NCBI GenBank assembly: GCA_963776205.1
Contig: CAVZLR010000002.1
Span: 186,001-250,000, forward strand
Length of the DNA: 64,000 nt
Reading direction: 5' to 3'
From: UBA4459 sp963776205
GTDB taxonomy: Bacteria; Bacteroidota; Bacteroidia; Bacteroidales; F082
Shown here: piece after piece, positions 35,293 to 46,404 of the stretch
Numbering within the stretch: position 1 is the first letter of the stretch
How the letters are laid out: the number at the start of each line of letters is the position of its first letter
Translations under genes and position numbers: made by a program
The notes under the pieces: generated by a model
Seen by the model: the letters and a program-made list of their open reading frames with translations, nothing else
Told to the model about the DNA's origin: nothing
Database searches by the model: none

Positions 35293-36186
35293 ATGTACCA
35301 CAATCCAGTATTATTAAATAAAAGTATTGAAGGCCTTCAGATTAAACCCGGAGGTACCTATGTGGACGCCACATTTGGTGGTGGTGGTCATTCTAAATTG
35401 ATTTTACAGCATCTGAAAGAAGGACGTCTATTCGCCTTCGACCAGGATAAAGATGCACTTGAGAACGTTATTGACGATGAGCATTTCATATTGATCAATC
35501 ACAATTTCAGGCATTTAAAGAATTTCTTAAAACTTCATGGCGTTAATTCGATAGATGGCATTCTGGCTGACTTGGGCGTTTCCTCCCATCAGTTTGATGT
35601 GGCCGAACGAGGCTTTTCAACCAGATTGGAAGGTGAATTGGATATGCGGATGAACCAGGATGCTCCCTTAACAGCCCGTGAACTTGTGAACACATATTCG
35701 CTTGAAGACCTTCACCAAATTATCCGCGATTTCGGGGAGCTGAATAATAGTTATAAGGTAGCGAAAGCCATTGTTGCAGCAAGGGATATAAATCAAATCG
35801 CAACAACATCCGAACTGGTGCAAGCCGTTCAGTCATGTTTTCTTCCAAACAAACTCAACAAATCATTGGCGATGCTTTTTCAGGGCATACGTATTTATGT
35901 AAATGACGAGATAAATGCTTTGAAAGAATTACTGCTCCAGGCCACTGAAATGCTTGCTCCTCAGGGCAGGCTGGTGGTGATCTCCTACCATTCACTCGAA
36001 GACAGGCTGGTTAAGAACCTGATCAAAACAGGAAATTTTGAGGGTGAATTAAAAAAGGATTTCTACGGAAACCCGGAGTTGATCTACAAAGCTGTTAACA
36101 GGAAAGTAATTGTAGCTGACGAAAAAGAAATAGAGTTGAACAACCGGGCCAGAAGTGCCCGCTTAAGAATCGCTGAAAAGATATAA
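35293..36186 (+). CDS. rsmH: 16S rRNA (cytosine1402-N4)-methyltransferase RsmH
   Basis: A 297-residue Rossmann-fold methyltransferase. It has YHNPVLLNKSIEGL at the N-terminus, the SAM loop DATFGGGGHS near residues 25-34, ADLGVSSHQFD near 95-105, and VISYHSLEDRLVKN near 235-248. It methylates C1402 of 16S rRNA. The stop codon overlaps the ftsL start by one base (ATAATG), so the two are coupled. Confidence 0.96.
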   Translation: MYHNPVLLNKSIEGLQIKPGGTYVDATFGGGGHSKLILQHLKEGRLFAFDQDKDALENVIDDEHFILINHNFRHLKNFLKLHGVNSIDGILADLGVSSHQFDVAERGFSTRLEGELDMRMNQDAPLTARELVNTYSLEDLHQIIRDFGELNNSYKVAKAIVAARDINQIATTSELVQAVQSCFLPNKLNKSLAMLFQGIRIYVNDEINALKELLLQATEMLAPQGRLVVISYHSLEDRLVKNLIKTGNFEGELKKDFYGNPELIYKAVNRKVIVADEKEIELNNRARSARLRIAEKI

Positions 36187-36581
36187 TGAAACCAGTAAAT
36201 AAAATAAAAAAACAAAAAAAAGAGAAAAGGCTGAGGTTGCCCAGGGTAGAAACCAATATTGGGAGTACAACAAAAGGCATACTTGGTGGCGAACTTATCA
36301 CCGAGAAGACATTCAGACTTTTCCCTTTCCTGTTGTTCATAGCTTTTCTGGCTTTTATATATATCGCTAACAATTACATGGCTGAAGAAAAGATCAGGGA
36401 GATCAGCCACTTACACAGGGAGCTCAAAGAATTGCGATTTGAATTTATCGATAGTAAATCAGATTTGATGGAACTCTCAAAACAATCACAAATTTCAAAA
36501 AGGCTTGAAGCAACTGGTGTGAAGGAAAACCGGCAACCGGTGAAGATATTAAAAGTTAAAAAAAATAACGATAAAGAGTAA
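36186..36581 (+). CDS. ftsL: FtsL-like division protein
   Basis: A 131-residue bitopic protein: a basic cytoplasmic N-terminus (KKQKKEKRLRLPR), one membrane helix (about 44-62) and a coiled-coil periplasmic part (HRELKELRFEFIDSKSDLME). Sequence similarity in this family is low, so the identification rests on topology and place between rsmH and ftsI. FtsL works with FtsB and FtsQ to activate septal peptidoglycan synthesis. Confidence 0.85.
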   Translation: MKPVNKIKKQKKEKRLRLPRVETNIGSTTKGILGGELITEKTFRLFPFLLFIAFLAFIYIANNYMAEEKIREISHLHRELKELRFEFIDSKSDLMELSKQSQISKRLEATGVKENRQPVKILKVKKNNDKE

Positions 36582-36584
36582 GCT

Positions 36585-38702
36585 TTGACAGATCAGAAGA
36601 AAGACATATTATGGCGTGTTTACCTGGTGTATTTCGGGGTACTGGTCTTTGGTGTGGCCATCATCACCAAGATGCTGCTTATTCAAATCGTTGAAGGTGA
36701 GGAGTTAAAACAGCAATCACAGCATCAGGAATTAACTGTGGCCAATTTGGAAGCAAGCAGGGGAAATATTCTTGCAGCAGATGGCAGCCTGCTCGCCACT
36801 TCGGTTCCTATATTTGAGATCAGGTTTGATGTTGCTTCTCCTCACATCTCTGATGAGCTTTTCTATGGAAAGATCGACTCACTCTCCAAAGGTTTGTCGA
36901 ATACGTTTAACAAATCGTCGCAATGGCAGATTAAAAATGACCTGATCAAAGCCAGGAAAAACGGCAAAAGATATTTCTTGTTAAGCAGATCTGCTACCTA
37001 CGACCAGCTTAAAGAGCTCAGAAAACTGCCCATACTGAAACGTGGAAAATACAGTGGCGGTTTAATTACCATTCAGAAGACAACACGCGTCAGGCCGTTT
37101 AGAGAACTTGCCGGACGGACGATCGGATATGAAATTAAAGAAGAAAACCTGTTTGTCGGTTTAGAAGGTGCTTTTACGGATGTGCTTACGGGTGAAGATG
37201 GGAAAATGGTGTTGCGCCGCATCAACCACGGCGATTGGGTGCCCATTCATGATGAGAATGAGGTGGAACCCAAGAATGGTTTAGACATTGTCACTACCAT
37301 TGATGTTAATATCCAGGATGTAACCGAACTGGCATTGCTAAGGCAACTTATTAGCAATGAGGCATTCCAGGGTTGTGCCGTGGTAATGGAAGTAGCAACA
37401 GGGCACATCAAAGCCATTGCGAACCTCAGATACGACAGCACAGATAGCTTTTATAAAGAAACTTACAACTACGCCATTGGCGAAAGTATTGAACCTGGCT
37501 CTACCTTCAAACTGTATTCGTTAATGACCGCTTTGGAAGACCAAAAAATCAAATTAACTGATAGTGTGATCACTGGAGAAGGATATACTTCCTATTACGG
37601 CAGACCTCTTAAAGATGTTCATAAAATCAAGAACGGCCGGGTAACCGTAAGAGATGTTTTTGAACATTCATCCAATGTTGGTGTTTCCAGGATTATTTAT
37701 GAAGCTTACAAAGATGAGCCTGAGAAATATATCGAAGGTCTTTATGAACTGGGGCTAAATAAAAAGCTTGAGCTTGAAATACAGGGCGAAGGTGTACCCT
37801 ATGTTAAACATCCATCCAATAAAAAAACATGGTACGGCACCTCATTGCCCTGGATGTCGATAGGTTATGAATTAACGATAACACCTCTCCAAAACCTGAC
37901 AATCTATAATGCCGTTGCCAATAACGGAATCATGGTTAAACCGCAGTTTGTTACCGAAATACGCGAAGCAGGCATTCAAAAAAAAGTATTCGAAACTGAA
38001 GTGATCGATAAAAGTATTGCATCGGATCAAACCATTCAACTTGCCAGGTCGCTGCTTGAGGGTGTGGTTGAGAATGGTACCGGTAAAAACACTTTTGCCG
38101 ACAGTCCTTATAAAGTAGCAGGCAAAACAGGAACCGCCCAAATTGCCATGGGAGGCAAGTACAACAAAACCAATTACAACGCATCTTTCATTGGATACTT
38201 TCCAGCGGATAATCCAAAGTATTCATGTATCGTTGTGATCAATAATCCTTCTGCTGGCAAATACTATGGTGGATCAGTTGCGGCTCCGGCATTTAAAGAA
38301 ATTGCCGATAAAATATATGCCACCTCTCTGGCACTTGAACTCGAAACCAAAGAGGACACGAATACGATTCATCAAATACCGGCCAACTCCGCAGTCTGGT
38401 ATGCTGATTTGAAAAATATTTACACTGAACTCGGTTATGATCATAAAGACTTCATTTATGAAGAACAATGGGCCTATGCTGAGGTGAATGAAAACAATAT
38501 AGAATTAAAACCCGAATTATTCCCCCAGGATTTGACTCCGAATGTAGTGGGAATGAAGGCTAAAGACGCAATATTCCTGCTGGAGAATCTTGGGTATCAG
38601 GCAACACTAAATGGAAAAGGAAAGGTCAGGTCACAGTCAGTAAAATCGGGTACTCCGGTAACCAAAGGAAGACAAATCAATTTACAATTATCAAGTTTTT
38701 AA
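36585..38702 (+). CDS. ftsI: FtsI, division-specific penicillin-binding protein with a PASTA domain
   Basis: A 705-residue class B PBP. It has an N-terminal membrane helix (about 10-30), a PBP dimerisation domain (about 50-210), and a transpeptidase domain with SxxK at Ser306-Lys309 (PGSTFK), SSN near 361 and KTGTAQ near 512. A single PASTA domain fills about 645-705 (TPNVVGMKAKDAIFLLENLG). The start is TTG at 36585, three bases after ftsL. It cross-links septal peptidoglycan and pairs with FtsW downstream. Confidence 0.95.
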   Translation: MTDQKKDILWRVYLVYFGVLVFGVAIITKMLLIQIVEGEELKQQSQHQELTVANLEASRGNILAADGSLLATSVPIFEIRFDVASPHISDELFYGKIDSLSKGLSNTFNKSSQWQIKNDLIKARKNGKRYFLLSRSATYDQLKELRKLPILKRGKYSGGLITIQKTTRVRPFRELAGRTIGYEIKEENLFVGLEGAFTDVLTGEDGKMVLRRINHGDWVPIHDENEVEPKNGLDIVTTIDVNIQDVTELALLRQLISNEAFQGCAVVMEVATGHIKAIANLRYDSTDSFYKETYNYAIGESIEPGSTFKLYSLMTALEDQKIKLTDSVITGEGYTSYYGRPLKDVHKIKNGRVTVRDVFEHSSNVGVSRIIYEAYKDEPEKYIEGLYELGLNKKLELEIQGEGVPYVKHPSNKKTWYGTSLPWMSIGYELTITPLQNLTIYNAVANNGIMVKPQFVTEIREAGIQKKVFETEVIDKSIASDQTIQLARSLLEGVVENGTGKNTFADSPYKVAGKTGTAQIAMGGKYNKTNYNASFIGYFPADNPKYSCIVVINNPSAGKYYGGSVAAPAFKEIADKIYATSLALELETKEDTNTIHQIPANSAVWYADLKNIYTELGYDHKDFIYEEQWAYAEVNENNIELKPELFPQDLTPNVVGMKAKDAIFLLENLGYQATLNGKGKVRSQSVKSGTPVTKGRQINLQLSSF

Positions 38703-38703
38703 G

Positions 38704-40161
38704 GTGAAAAAGTTACGAGACATATTATCCGGTATCAAGGTCCTTCATACGAAAGGAACATTGGATATTTCCGTTTCAGGATTATGTCTGGATTCCAGGA
38801 AAGCATCTCCGGGCACGCTTTTTGCCGCCATAAAAGGCACCCAAATGGATGGCCACCAATTCATTGAAACGGCCATAAAAAATGGCGCTGCTACTATTAT
38901 TTGCAGTGAACTTCCGGCATTTACAGTTCCGAATGTAACCTATATTCAGGTTGAAGACTCCTCAGATGCAATTGGGAAAGTAGCTTCCAATTACTTTGAT
39001 CAGCCTTCAAATAATCTGAAACTTGTGGGAATAACGGGTACAAACGGGAAAACTACCACGGCCACTCTTTTATACAACCTTTTCACCAACTTAGGATATA
39101 AAACAGGCCTTATCTCAACTATTCAAAACCGGATAGCCGGCAAAATTCTGCCATCCACCCATACCACACCTGATGCCATCAGTCTTCAGCAAATATTAAA
39201 CGACATGATAAGATCTGGTTGCGAATATGCATTTATGGAAGTAAGTAGCCATGCCATCGACCAGGAAAGAATAGCAGGTGTAACATTCAGTGGGGCAGTT
39301 TTTACAAACCTTACACATGACCACCTGGATTACCACAAAACGTTCAAAGAATATCTGAATGCCAAGAAGAAGTTATTTGATGAACTACCTAAAACAGCCT
39401 TTGCTCTTTCAAATATGGATGACAAGAATGGCAGGGTGATGCTTCAAAATACTAAAGCTGCAAAAAAAAGCTTCAGCCTGAAAACCCTGGCTGATTATAA
39501 AGGAAAGATCATCGAAAGTAGTTTTGAAGGATTGCAATTACAAATAAATGGTCAGGAATTTTATTCCCTTCTATCGGGCGAGTTCAATGCCTACAATTTA
39601 CTGGCAGCTTATGGAACAGCCATTTTACTAGGTCAGGATAATGAATCTGCCCTCACTCAACTGAGCAAAATACAGGCTGCTGAAGGCCGGTTCCAAATGT
39701 TAAGATCAACAGACGGAATTATATCTTTTATCGATTATGCGCATACACCTGATGCACTAGAGAATGTGCTGACAACGATCAACTCCATCAGAACCAAAAA
39801 CGAAACACTTATTACTGTTGTAGGTGCCGGTGGTGACCGGGATAAGGAGAAAAGACCCAAAATGGCGCAGGTCGCTTCTCTTCTGAGTGATACTGTCATT
39901 CTCACTTCTGACAATCCGAGATCAGAGGATCCGGAAATGATTATCAAGGATATGCAGGTCGGAATTGATCCGGCAAAAACAAATAAAACACTGTCCATTA
40001 CAAACCGTGAAGAAGCTATTAAAACAGCTGTGAATCTGGCCAAACCAGGAGATATCATTTTAATAGCCGGTAAAGGACATGAAAAATACCAGGAGATAAA
40101 AGGCGTAAAATACCCTTTTGATGACATGGCAATTGTAAATAAATTTTTTGAAACTGTATAG
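38704..40161 (+). CDS. murE: UDP-MurNAc-L-Ala-D-Glu:meso-DAP ligase MurE
   Basis: A 485-residue Mur ligase starting at GTG 38704. The ATP motif GITGTNGKTTTA lies near residues 107-118 and the Mg/lysine-carbamate region HLDYHKTFKEY near 205-215. The specificity motif DNPR is at 403-406, which selects meso-diaminopimelate and not lysine as the third residue. GKGHEKYQE is near 460. This implies a DAP-type peptidoglycan. It is the last fully intact gene before the frame-disrupted stretch. Confidence 0.96.
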   Translation: MKKLRDILSGIKVLHTKGTLDISVSGLCLDSRKASPGTLFAAIKGTQMDGHQFIETAIKNGAATIICSELPAFTVPNVTYIQVEDSSDAIGKVASNYFDQPSNNLKLVGITGTNGKTTTATLLYNLFTNLGYKTGLISTIQNRIAGKILPSTHTTPDAISLQQILNDMIRSGCEYAFMEVSSHAIDQERIAGVTFSGAVFTNLTHDHLDYHKTFKEYLNAKKKLFDELPKTAFALSNMDDKNGRVMLQNTKAAKKSFSLKTLADYKGKIIESSFEGLQLQINGQEFYSLLSGEFNAYNLLAAYGTAILLGQDNESALTQLSKIQAAEGRFQMLRSTDGIISFIDYAHTPDALENVLTTINSIRTKNETLITVVGAGGDRDKEKRPKMAQVASLLSDTVILTSDNPRSEDPEMIIKDMQVGIDPAKTNKTLSITNREEAIKTAVNLAKPGDIILIAGKGHEKYQEIKGVKYPFDDMAIVNKFFETV

Positions 40162-41405
40162 ATGCTTTATTATTTATTTAAATACCTGGATGAAATATAT
40201 GCACTACCTGGAGCAGGAGTATTCGAATACCTCTCTTTCAGGGCTGCAATGGCCGTTATCACTTCACTTATTATCTCGCTGCTATTTGGTAAACGATGGA
40301 TCAAATATCTGAATAAAAAACAGGTGGGAGAAACCATCCGCGACCTCGGCCTCGAAGGGCAACTTGAGAAACAAGGAACACCCACCATGGGTGGTTTAAT
40401 TATTCTTGCTTCCATTCTGATTCCGGCTTTGCTTTTCGCCAAACTTGATAACATCTATATCATCCTGATGCTTTTCACAACCATTTGGCTTGGTGGCATT
40501 GGGTTTCTGGATGATTATATCAAAGTTTTTAAAAAGGACAAAGCTGGTTTGAGCGGGAAATATAAAATTGTGGCCCAGGTGATTCTAGGTCTCATTGTCG
40601 GTCTGGTTATGTATTACAATCCTTCTGTTGTTGTCAGGGAAAAACAGCAAGCTATAGTTCAACAAGCGCAAATTGGGAGCACCGAAATTACCCCAACTGA
40701 CAACTTTGAAATTGAAGAATCCAGGTCGACAAAAACAACCATACCATTTTTCAAAAACAATGAATTTGACTATGCCTACTTATTAAAATGGTTGGGCGAG
40801 GGTTATCAAAAATGGGCGTTTTTAATTTTTATTCCAATAGTTATTTTAATAATTGTTGGCGTTTCAAATGGCGCTAACCTAACCGACGGAATGGATGGAC
40901 TTGCTACCGGAACTTCCGCAATCATTGGTTTAACACTTGGGCATACTGGCATGGGTTTCGGGCAATATCATTTTCGCCGATTACCTGAATATCATGTATT
41001 TACCCAACGTAGGTGAATTAACCATATATATTAGTGCATTTGTTGGTGCTACAGTTGGGTTTCTATGGTACAACACTTATCCGGCCCAGGTTTTTATGGG
41101 CGATACAGGTAGCCTTGCCATTGGTGGAATCATTGCTGTATTTGCGATTATCATTCGTAAAGAATTGCTCATCCCCATCCTGTGCGGAATTTTCCTGGCA
41201 GAAAGCTTATCCGTCATTATCCAAGTTAGTTATTTCAAATACACCAAAACGAACCCGTGGTGCTGGTGTCCGCATATTTAAAATGTCGCCATTGCACCAT
41301 CATTTTCAAAAACTAGGATATCCTGAACCAAAAATTGTACTTAGGTTTTTCATTGTTGGAATTATGCTGGCAGTGTTTACGATCATCACTTTAAAACTAA
41401 GATAA
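40162..41405 (+). pseudogene. mraY: MraY (phospho-MurNAc-pentapeptide transferase), reading frame broken twice
   Basis: The protein of about 414 residues is fully represented but in three frames. Frame one covers 40162 to about 40940 (KQVGETIRDLGLEGQLEKQG, GTPTMGGLIILA, GANLTDGMDGLATGTSAI). Frame two runs from about 40941 to 41246 (LAWVSGNIIFADYLNIMYLP, YPAQVFMGDTGSLAIGG). Frame three runs from about 41249 to 41405 (GAGVRIFKMSPLHHHFQ ... LRFFIVGIML). The breaks are an extra G in GGG at 40939-40941 and an extra A in AAAA at 41246-41249; removing each restores a family-like sequence. MraY makes lipid I and is essential, so sequencing error is the likeliest cause. Confidence 0.88.
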
Positions 41406-41421
41406 TAAATGACCATAATAA

Positions 41422-42770
41422 ATGAAAAGATACAGGGAAATAGTTGTACTGGGGGCTGCCGAAAGTGGCACCGGGGCGGCTGTTCTCGCAGCGAAAAAAG
41501 GATTGAAAGTTTTTGTTAGCGATAATGGCGCTATCAAAGAAAAATATAAAAGCGTTCTTACACATTTTGAAATTGATTTTGAAGAAAGAAATCACGATCT
41601 GAATCGGATTCTTAAAGCGTGCTGAAATCATAAAAAGTCCTGGGATACCTGATACGATTCCAATTATGGAAGCCATCAGAAAGGCAAATATTCCAGTGAT
41701 CTCGGAAATAGAATTCGCGTCCGCGTTTCACAAATGCTAAAATCATTGGCATAACAGGCAGCAATGGAAAAACGACAACTACTTTGCTTACTCGGACACA
41801 TTCTAAAAACTGCCGGATTGAATGTTGGTGTCGCAGGAAATATCGGGAAAAGCTTTGCCTGGCAGGTGGCAGAAGACGACAAAGATGTTTATGTTCTTGA
41901 ACTCAGCAGTTTTCAACTGGATGATATGTAAAATTTTAAAGCAGACATTTCCATATTGTTGAACATCACACCGGATCATCTGGACAGGTATGACAACAAA
42001 TTTGAAAATTACGTCGATTCCAAATTCAGAATTATTCAAAATCAATCAGGAAATGAAGCTTTTATTTATTGTTACGATGATCCGGTTATCAGGATGGAAT
42101 TAGCAAAAAGAAAAGCAGATATCAAAGCTTCCCTTTCAGCCTAAGCAAATTAAATACTGAAAATGGAGCTTATAGAGATCAGGAAAAACTAATAATTAAA
42201 CACAATAAAAAAGAATTTAACATGACATTGGAACAGTTAGCATTACAGGGAAAACACAATGTTTATAATTCGATGGCAGCCGGTGTGGCAGCTAAATTAA
42301 TGGAGATCAGGAATGATACGATCAAACAATGTTTATCTGATTTCCAAAATATCGCCCATCGTCTGGAGTATGTAGGCAGTGTGCATGGTATCAGGTTCAT
42401 CAACGATTCAAAAGCCACCAATGTTAACTCAACATGGTATGCGCTTGAAAGTGCTGAAAATCCTACCGTTTGGATTGCCGGAGGAATTGATAAAGGAAAC
42501 GATTACAATTTTATCAAACCTCTTGTAAAACAAAAAGTGAAAGCTATTGTCTGCCTGGGAATTGACAATAAAAAAATCCATGAAGCATTTGGAGACGATG
42601 TTGAGTTAATTGTTGACACACAATCTGCTGCAGAAGCAGTTCAGGCTGCTTATCAAATTGCATCCAAAGGTGAAACGGTATTACTTTCTCCGGCCTGCGC
42701 CAGTTTCGATTTATTCGAAAATTATGAAGACAGGGGAAATCAATTTAAAAAAGCAGTTAACAATCTTTAA
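41422..42770 (+). pseudogene. murD: MurD (UDP-MurNAc-L-Ala:D-Glu ligase), multiple frame breaks and one stop
   Basis: Pieces of one MurD ligase continue across the span: EIVVLGAAESGTGAAVLAAK at the N-terminus, GITGSNGKTTTTLL near 41752-41790, NITPDHLDRYDNKFENY near 41958, INDSKATNVNSTWYALE near 42400, and LLSPACASFDLFENYEDRG near 42683. Single-base insertions are inferred near 41620, 41723 and 41790, a deletion near 42130, and an in-frame TAA at 41929-41931 where a residue such as Tyr is expected. All catalytic motifs survive once these are corrected. The gene is essential for peptidoglycan, so poor consensus is more likely than true loss. Confidence 0.88.
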
Positions 42771-42773
42771 AAA

Positions 42774-43967
42774 ATGCAGTCATTTTTATCTAAAATAAAA
42801 GGCGACAAGGTGATCTGGGCAGTGGTATTTCTGCTGACACTGGTTTCATTTCTGGCCGTGTATAGCTCAACAGGTACCCTTGCCTATAAATACCATGGTG
42901 GAAATACGGAATACTATATGCTCAAGCATGCCATTATTTTATTATTTGGATTACTACTCATGTACTTTGCACATCTTTTAAAATACACCTATTATTCAAG
43001 AATATTTCAGATTGCCTTATACATAGCCGTGCCTTTATTACTGATCACATTAATTTTTGGGCTCAATTTAAATGAAGCAAAACGAGTACTCCCTCTCCCC
43101 TTTAATCTGACTTTTCAAACCTCCGACCTGGCCAAAGTCACATTGATTATTTATTTAGCACGTATGTTAACTAAAAAGCAGGAACAGATCAAAGATTTTA
43201 AATCTGCATTTGTCCCACTGATGCTTCCTGTGCTGATCGTCACAGGATTGATCTTCCCTGCTAATTTTTCAACTGCTGCATTACTTTTTGTTACCAGCCT
43301 TGTCCTTATTTTTATTGGCAGGGTTAAAGTTCGATATATCCTTGGTATGGTGGGCATTGGGATTGTAGCGCTGGCCATTGGTATTGCCGTGCTTTATGTA
43401 TTGCCTGCTGAAAACCAGGGCCGTCTGAGCACCTGGAAAAACAGGATCACCAACTTTGTTGACGGCGGTGTAGAAGAAAATTACCAGGTTGAACAGGCAA
43501 AAATTGCCATTGCGACAGGCGGACTTATCGGAAAAATGCCCGGCAACAGCACCCAAAGAAATTTTTTACCTCACCCCTACTCCGATTTTATTTTCGCCAT
43601 TATCGTGGAAGAATATGGTGCCATTGGGGGTGGATTTGTTGTATTGCTTTATCTGATACTATTTTTCAGAGCTGTTAAAATTATGACAAGGATACCGGGC
43701 ACTTTCGGGGCATTTCTTTCAATTGGTGTGGCATTCAGCCTTGTTTTTCAGGCGATGATCAATATGGGTGTTGCAGTTAATCTGCTGCCTGTTACAGGAC
43801 AACCCTTACCACTGATCAGTATGGGAGGAACGTCCATCTGGTTCACCAGTCTGGCCATCGGTATAATTTTAAGTGTAAGCAAAGAACTTGAGAAAAAAGA
43901 AAAACCGGAAAAAAATGAATTAAACAAAAACGGAAACCGTTTATGCGTAAGTCGACGAACATATTGA
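42774..43967 (+). CDS. ftsW: FtsW, SEDS-family septal peptidoglycan polymerase
   Basis: A 397-residue SEDS protein with about ten membrane helices. Family segments include FNLTFQTSDLAKVTLIIYLA (near 104-123), GNSTQRNFLPHPYSDFIFAI (near 258-277) and NLLPVTGQPLPLISMGGTS (near 339-357). It polymerises glycan strands with FtsI. The reading frame is intact though it lies inside the disrupted stretch. Its C-terminus overlaps the start of murG by 25 bases, which is longer than usual overlaps here and could hide a late indel. Confidence 0.94.
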   Translation: MQSFLSKIKGDKVIWAVVFLLTLVSFLAVYSSTGTLAYKYHGGNTEYYMLKHAIILLFGLLLMYFAHLLKYTYYSRIFQIALYIAVPLLLITLIFGLNLNEAKRVLPLPFNLTFQTSDLAKVTLIIYLARMLTKKQEQIKDFKSAFVPLMLPVLIVTGLIFPANFSTAALLFVTSLVLIFIGRVKVRYILGMVGIGIVALAIGIAVLYVLPAENQGRLSTWKNRITNFVDGGVEENYQVEQAKIAIATGGLIGKMPGNSTQRNFLPHPYSDFIFAIIVEEYGAIGGGFVVLLYLILFFRAVKIMTRIPGTFGAFLSIGVAFSLVFQAMINMGVAVNLLPVTGQPLPLISMGGTSIWFTSLAIGIILSVSKELEKKEKPEKNELNKNGNRLCVSRRTY

Positions 43968-45051
43968 TAAGTGGTGGTGGTACCGGTGGCCATATTTTCC
44001 CCGCCATTGCAATTGCCAATGGTTTACGAGCCAGGATTCCTGAAGCTAATATTTTATTTGTTGGTGCAAAAGGCAGGATGGAGATGGAAAAAGTACCACA
44101 AGCCGGATATCCCATTGAAGGCTTATGGATTAGTGGCTTACAGCGAAAACTGGATTTAAAGAATTTAAGTTTTCCTTTTAAACTTATCAGCAGCTTGGTA
44201 AAAGCCAACCAAATCATCAATGCGTTTAACCCAGATGTGGTAATTGGCACAGGTGGTTACGCGAGTGGTCCGCTGCTTTATGTGGCATCCAAAAAGAAAA
44301 TCCCGACACTAATACTTGAACAAAACTCTTATCCCGGAATCACCAATAAAATATTGGGGAAAACGGTTAGCAGGGTTTGTGTGGCTTATGAAGGAATGGA
44401 AAAGTTTTTCCCAAAAGACAAAATTCTCATTACGGGCAGCCCGATCAGAAAAGAACATCAATAAGCTGAAAGTAACAAAAGAAGAAGGTATAGAATATTT
44501 CGATCTGAACAGGGATAAAACAACCATCCTGGTCATCGGCGGAAGCCAGGGAGCCATGAAAATTAATGAGGCTATCGGAGAAAAGCTGGATGACATTGTT
44601 AAAAATAATATCCAAATGATATGGCAAACCGGTAAAGCATCATTTGAAATAGCAAGGGAATATGCTGAAAGTTCTGCCAAAAGAAACCATATTAAAGTTG
44701 TTAGATTTTATAACAAGAATGGATTTGGCTTATGCGGTAGCCGATCTGATAGTTTCTCGGGCAGGAGCAATCGCTATTGCCGAGATTGTAGCTGTTAATA
44801 AACCTGCTATTCTCATTCCACTTCCTTCGGCAGCTGAAGATCACCAAACTAAAAATGCGATGGCCTTGGTCAATGGACATGCAGCCATTCTTGTGAAGGA
44901 AAATGAAGCCAAAGAAAAGCTGGTCCCAACTATAAATGAAATGCTGGAAACAAAATCAAACCGTTTGGTGATGGTTCAGAATTTAAAACGCTTTAAGCAC
45001 CCTGATGCAACAGAAAAAATAGTGAATGAAATTATTAAAATGATGAATTAG
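43943..45051 (+). pseudogene. murG: MurG (lipid II synthase), reading frame broken twice
   Basis: The GT28 glycosyltransferase is represented in three frames: ISGGGTGGHIFPAIAIANGL (43970-44020) and TGGYASGP (near 44253) in the first; VIGGSQGAMKINEAIGEKLD (near 44533) in the second; and VADLIVSRAGAIAIAEI with PLPSAAEDHQTKNA (near 44741-44860) in the third. The breaks are an extra C near 44456 and an extra A near 44718; removing each restores a continuous protein of about 369 residues. MurG adds GlcNAc to lipid I. The stop overlaps the GTG start of murC. Confidence 0.88.
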
Positions 45052-46404
45052 TGGATTTTAACCAAATACATAAAATCTTTTTCCTCGGTATCGGAGGCAT
45101 TGGCATGAGTGCACTGGCCCGATATTTTAACTATCAGGGAAAAGAGATATTTGGTTACGACCTTACTTCAACACATTTACTGAAGAATTGATCATTGAAG
45201 GAATGAGCATTCAGTTTGATGAAAAAATATCTTCAGTTCCTTCAGATATTGACCTTATGATATACACCCCGGCCATCCCAACAGAAAACCAGCTATTTAC
45301 TTATTTCCAGAATGGCAAATTTCCTTTTTAAAGCGTTCTCAGGTTCTTGGTCTACTTTCCGAAGAAATGTTCACTATTGCTATTGCGGGCACACACGGAA
45401 AGACAAGTATCAGTGCTATAACTGCACATTTGCTTAAGTCGGCTGGAACTCCCGATTACCGCTCTTATCGGAGGCATTTGCAAGAATTACAATTCCAATG
45501 TGATACTTTCCGAAGAGAGCAAATATATGATCATCGAAGCTGATGAGTTTGATCGTTCCTTCCTGACATTAAAACCAAACATAGCCGTGATTTCTTCCAT
45601 GGATGCGGACCACCTTGATATTTATCAGAGTGAAAACAACCTGATCGACAGTTTTAAGGAGTTTGCAAAGCTGATCAAATACGATGGTACTTTAATTTGT
45701 CATTCCAAACTAATAAATCAACCTCCTATTCGCTGACCATGTTTTATACTACGGAATTGATGAAACATGCAGATGTAATAGCAGAAAATATTAGAATTGA
45801 AGATGGTTCCTTTGTTTTTGATTTCAAAACTCAGGAAATGTTTATTGAAGAAGTCAAAATAGCTGTTCCCGGTTTGCATTATATTGAAAATGCAACTGCC
45901 GCGATGGCCATTGGATATAAGTTAGGGCTGAATATAGACCAGTTAAGAAATGGAATAGAAAGTTTTGCCGGCGTTGAAAGAAGGTTTGAAATAAAATATG
46001 ATGGTGGTCCTGTTTATATTGACGATTACGCCCATCATCCTGAAGAGATAAGGGTAACCGTTGAGGCTGTGCGAATGCTTTATCCCGATAAAAAGATAAC
46101 GGGTGTTTTTCAACCCCATCTTTTTAGCCGGACACGCGATTTTGCCGATGAGTTTGCTGTTTCACTTTCTGAATTGGATGAAATAATATTGTTGGGAATT
46201 TATCCTGCCAGGGAAAAACCTATTGCAGGTGTTACGTCTGAGATGCTCCTTGAAAAAATTAAAAACCCCAATAAACGAATCCTTGATAAGTCGGAATTGT
46301 TAAGCTACATTGGGGTTTTCAAAAATGATATATTACTTACAATCGGTGCAGGAGATATTGGTTTATTATCCACTAAAATCAAAGAAATATTTAATAAGCG
46401 ATGA
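45051..46404 (+). pseudogene. murC: MurC (UDP-MurNAc:L-Ala ligase), four frame breaks
   Basis: Starting at GTG 45051, the ligase motifs appear in order but in changing frames: KIFFLGIGGIGMSALARYF (45070), IAGTHGKTSISAITAHLL (45383), IIEADEFDRSFL (45531), SMDADHLDIY (45597), then DDYAHHPEEIRVTVEA (46021) and QPHLFSRTRDFADEFA. Inferred indels are a deletion near 45174, a deletion in the T-run near 45327, an extra C in CCC at 45451-45453 and a deletion near 45713. Corrected length is about 450 residues, normal for the family. Its end overlaps ftsQ by 4 bases. Confidence 0.88.

Noticed and set aside
39735..40127. Minus-strand reading frame opposite murE
   Set aside because: It lies entirely within the conserved murE gene and has no recognisable family features.
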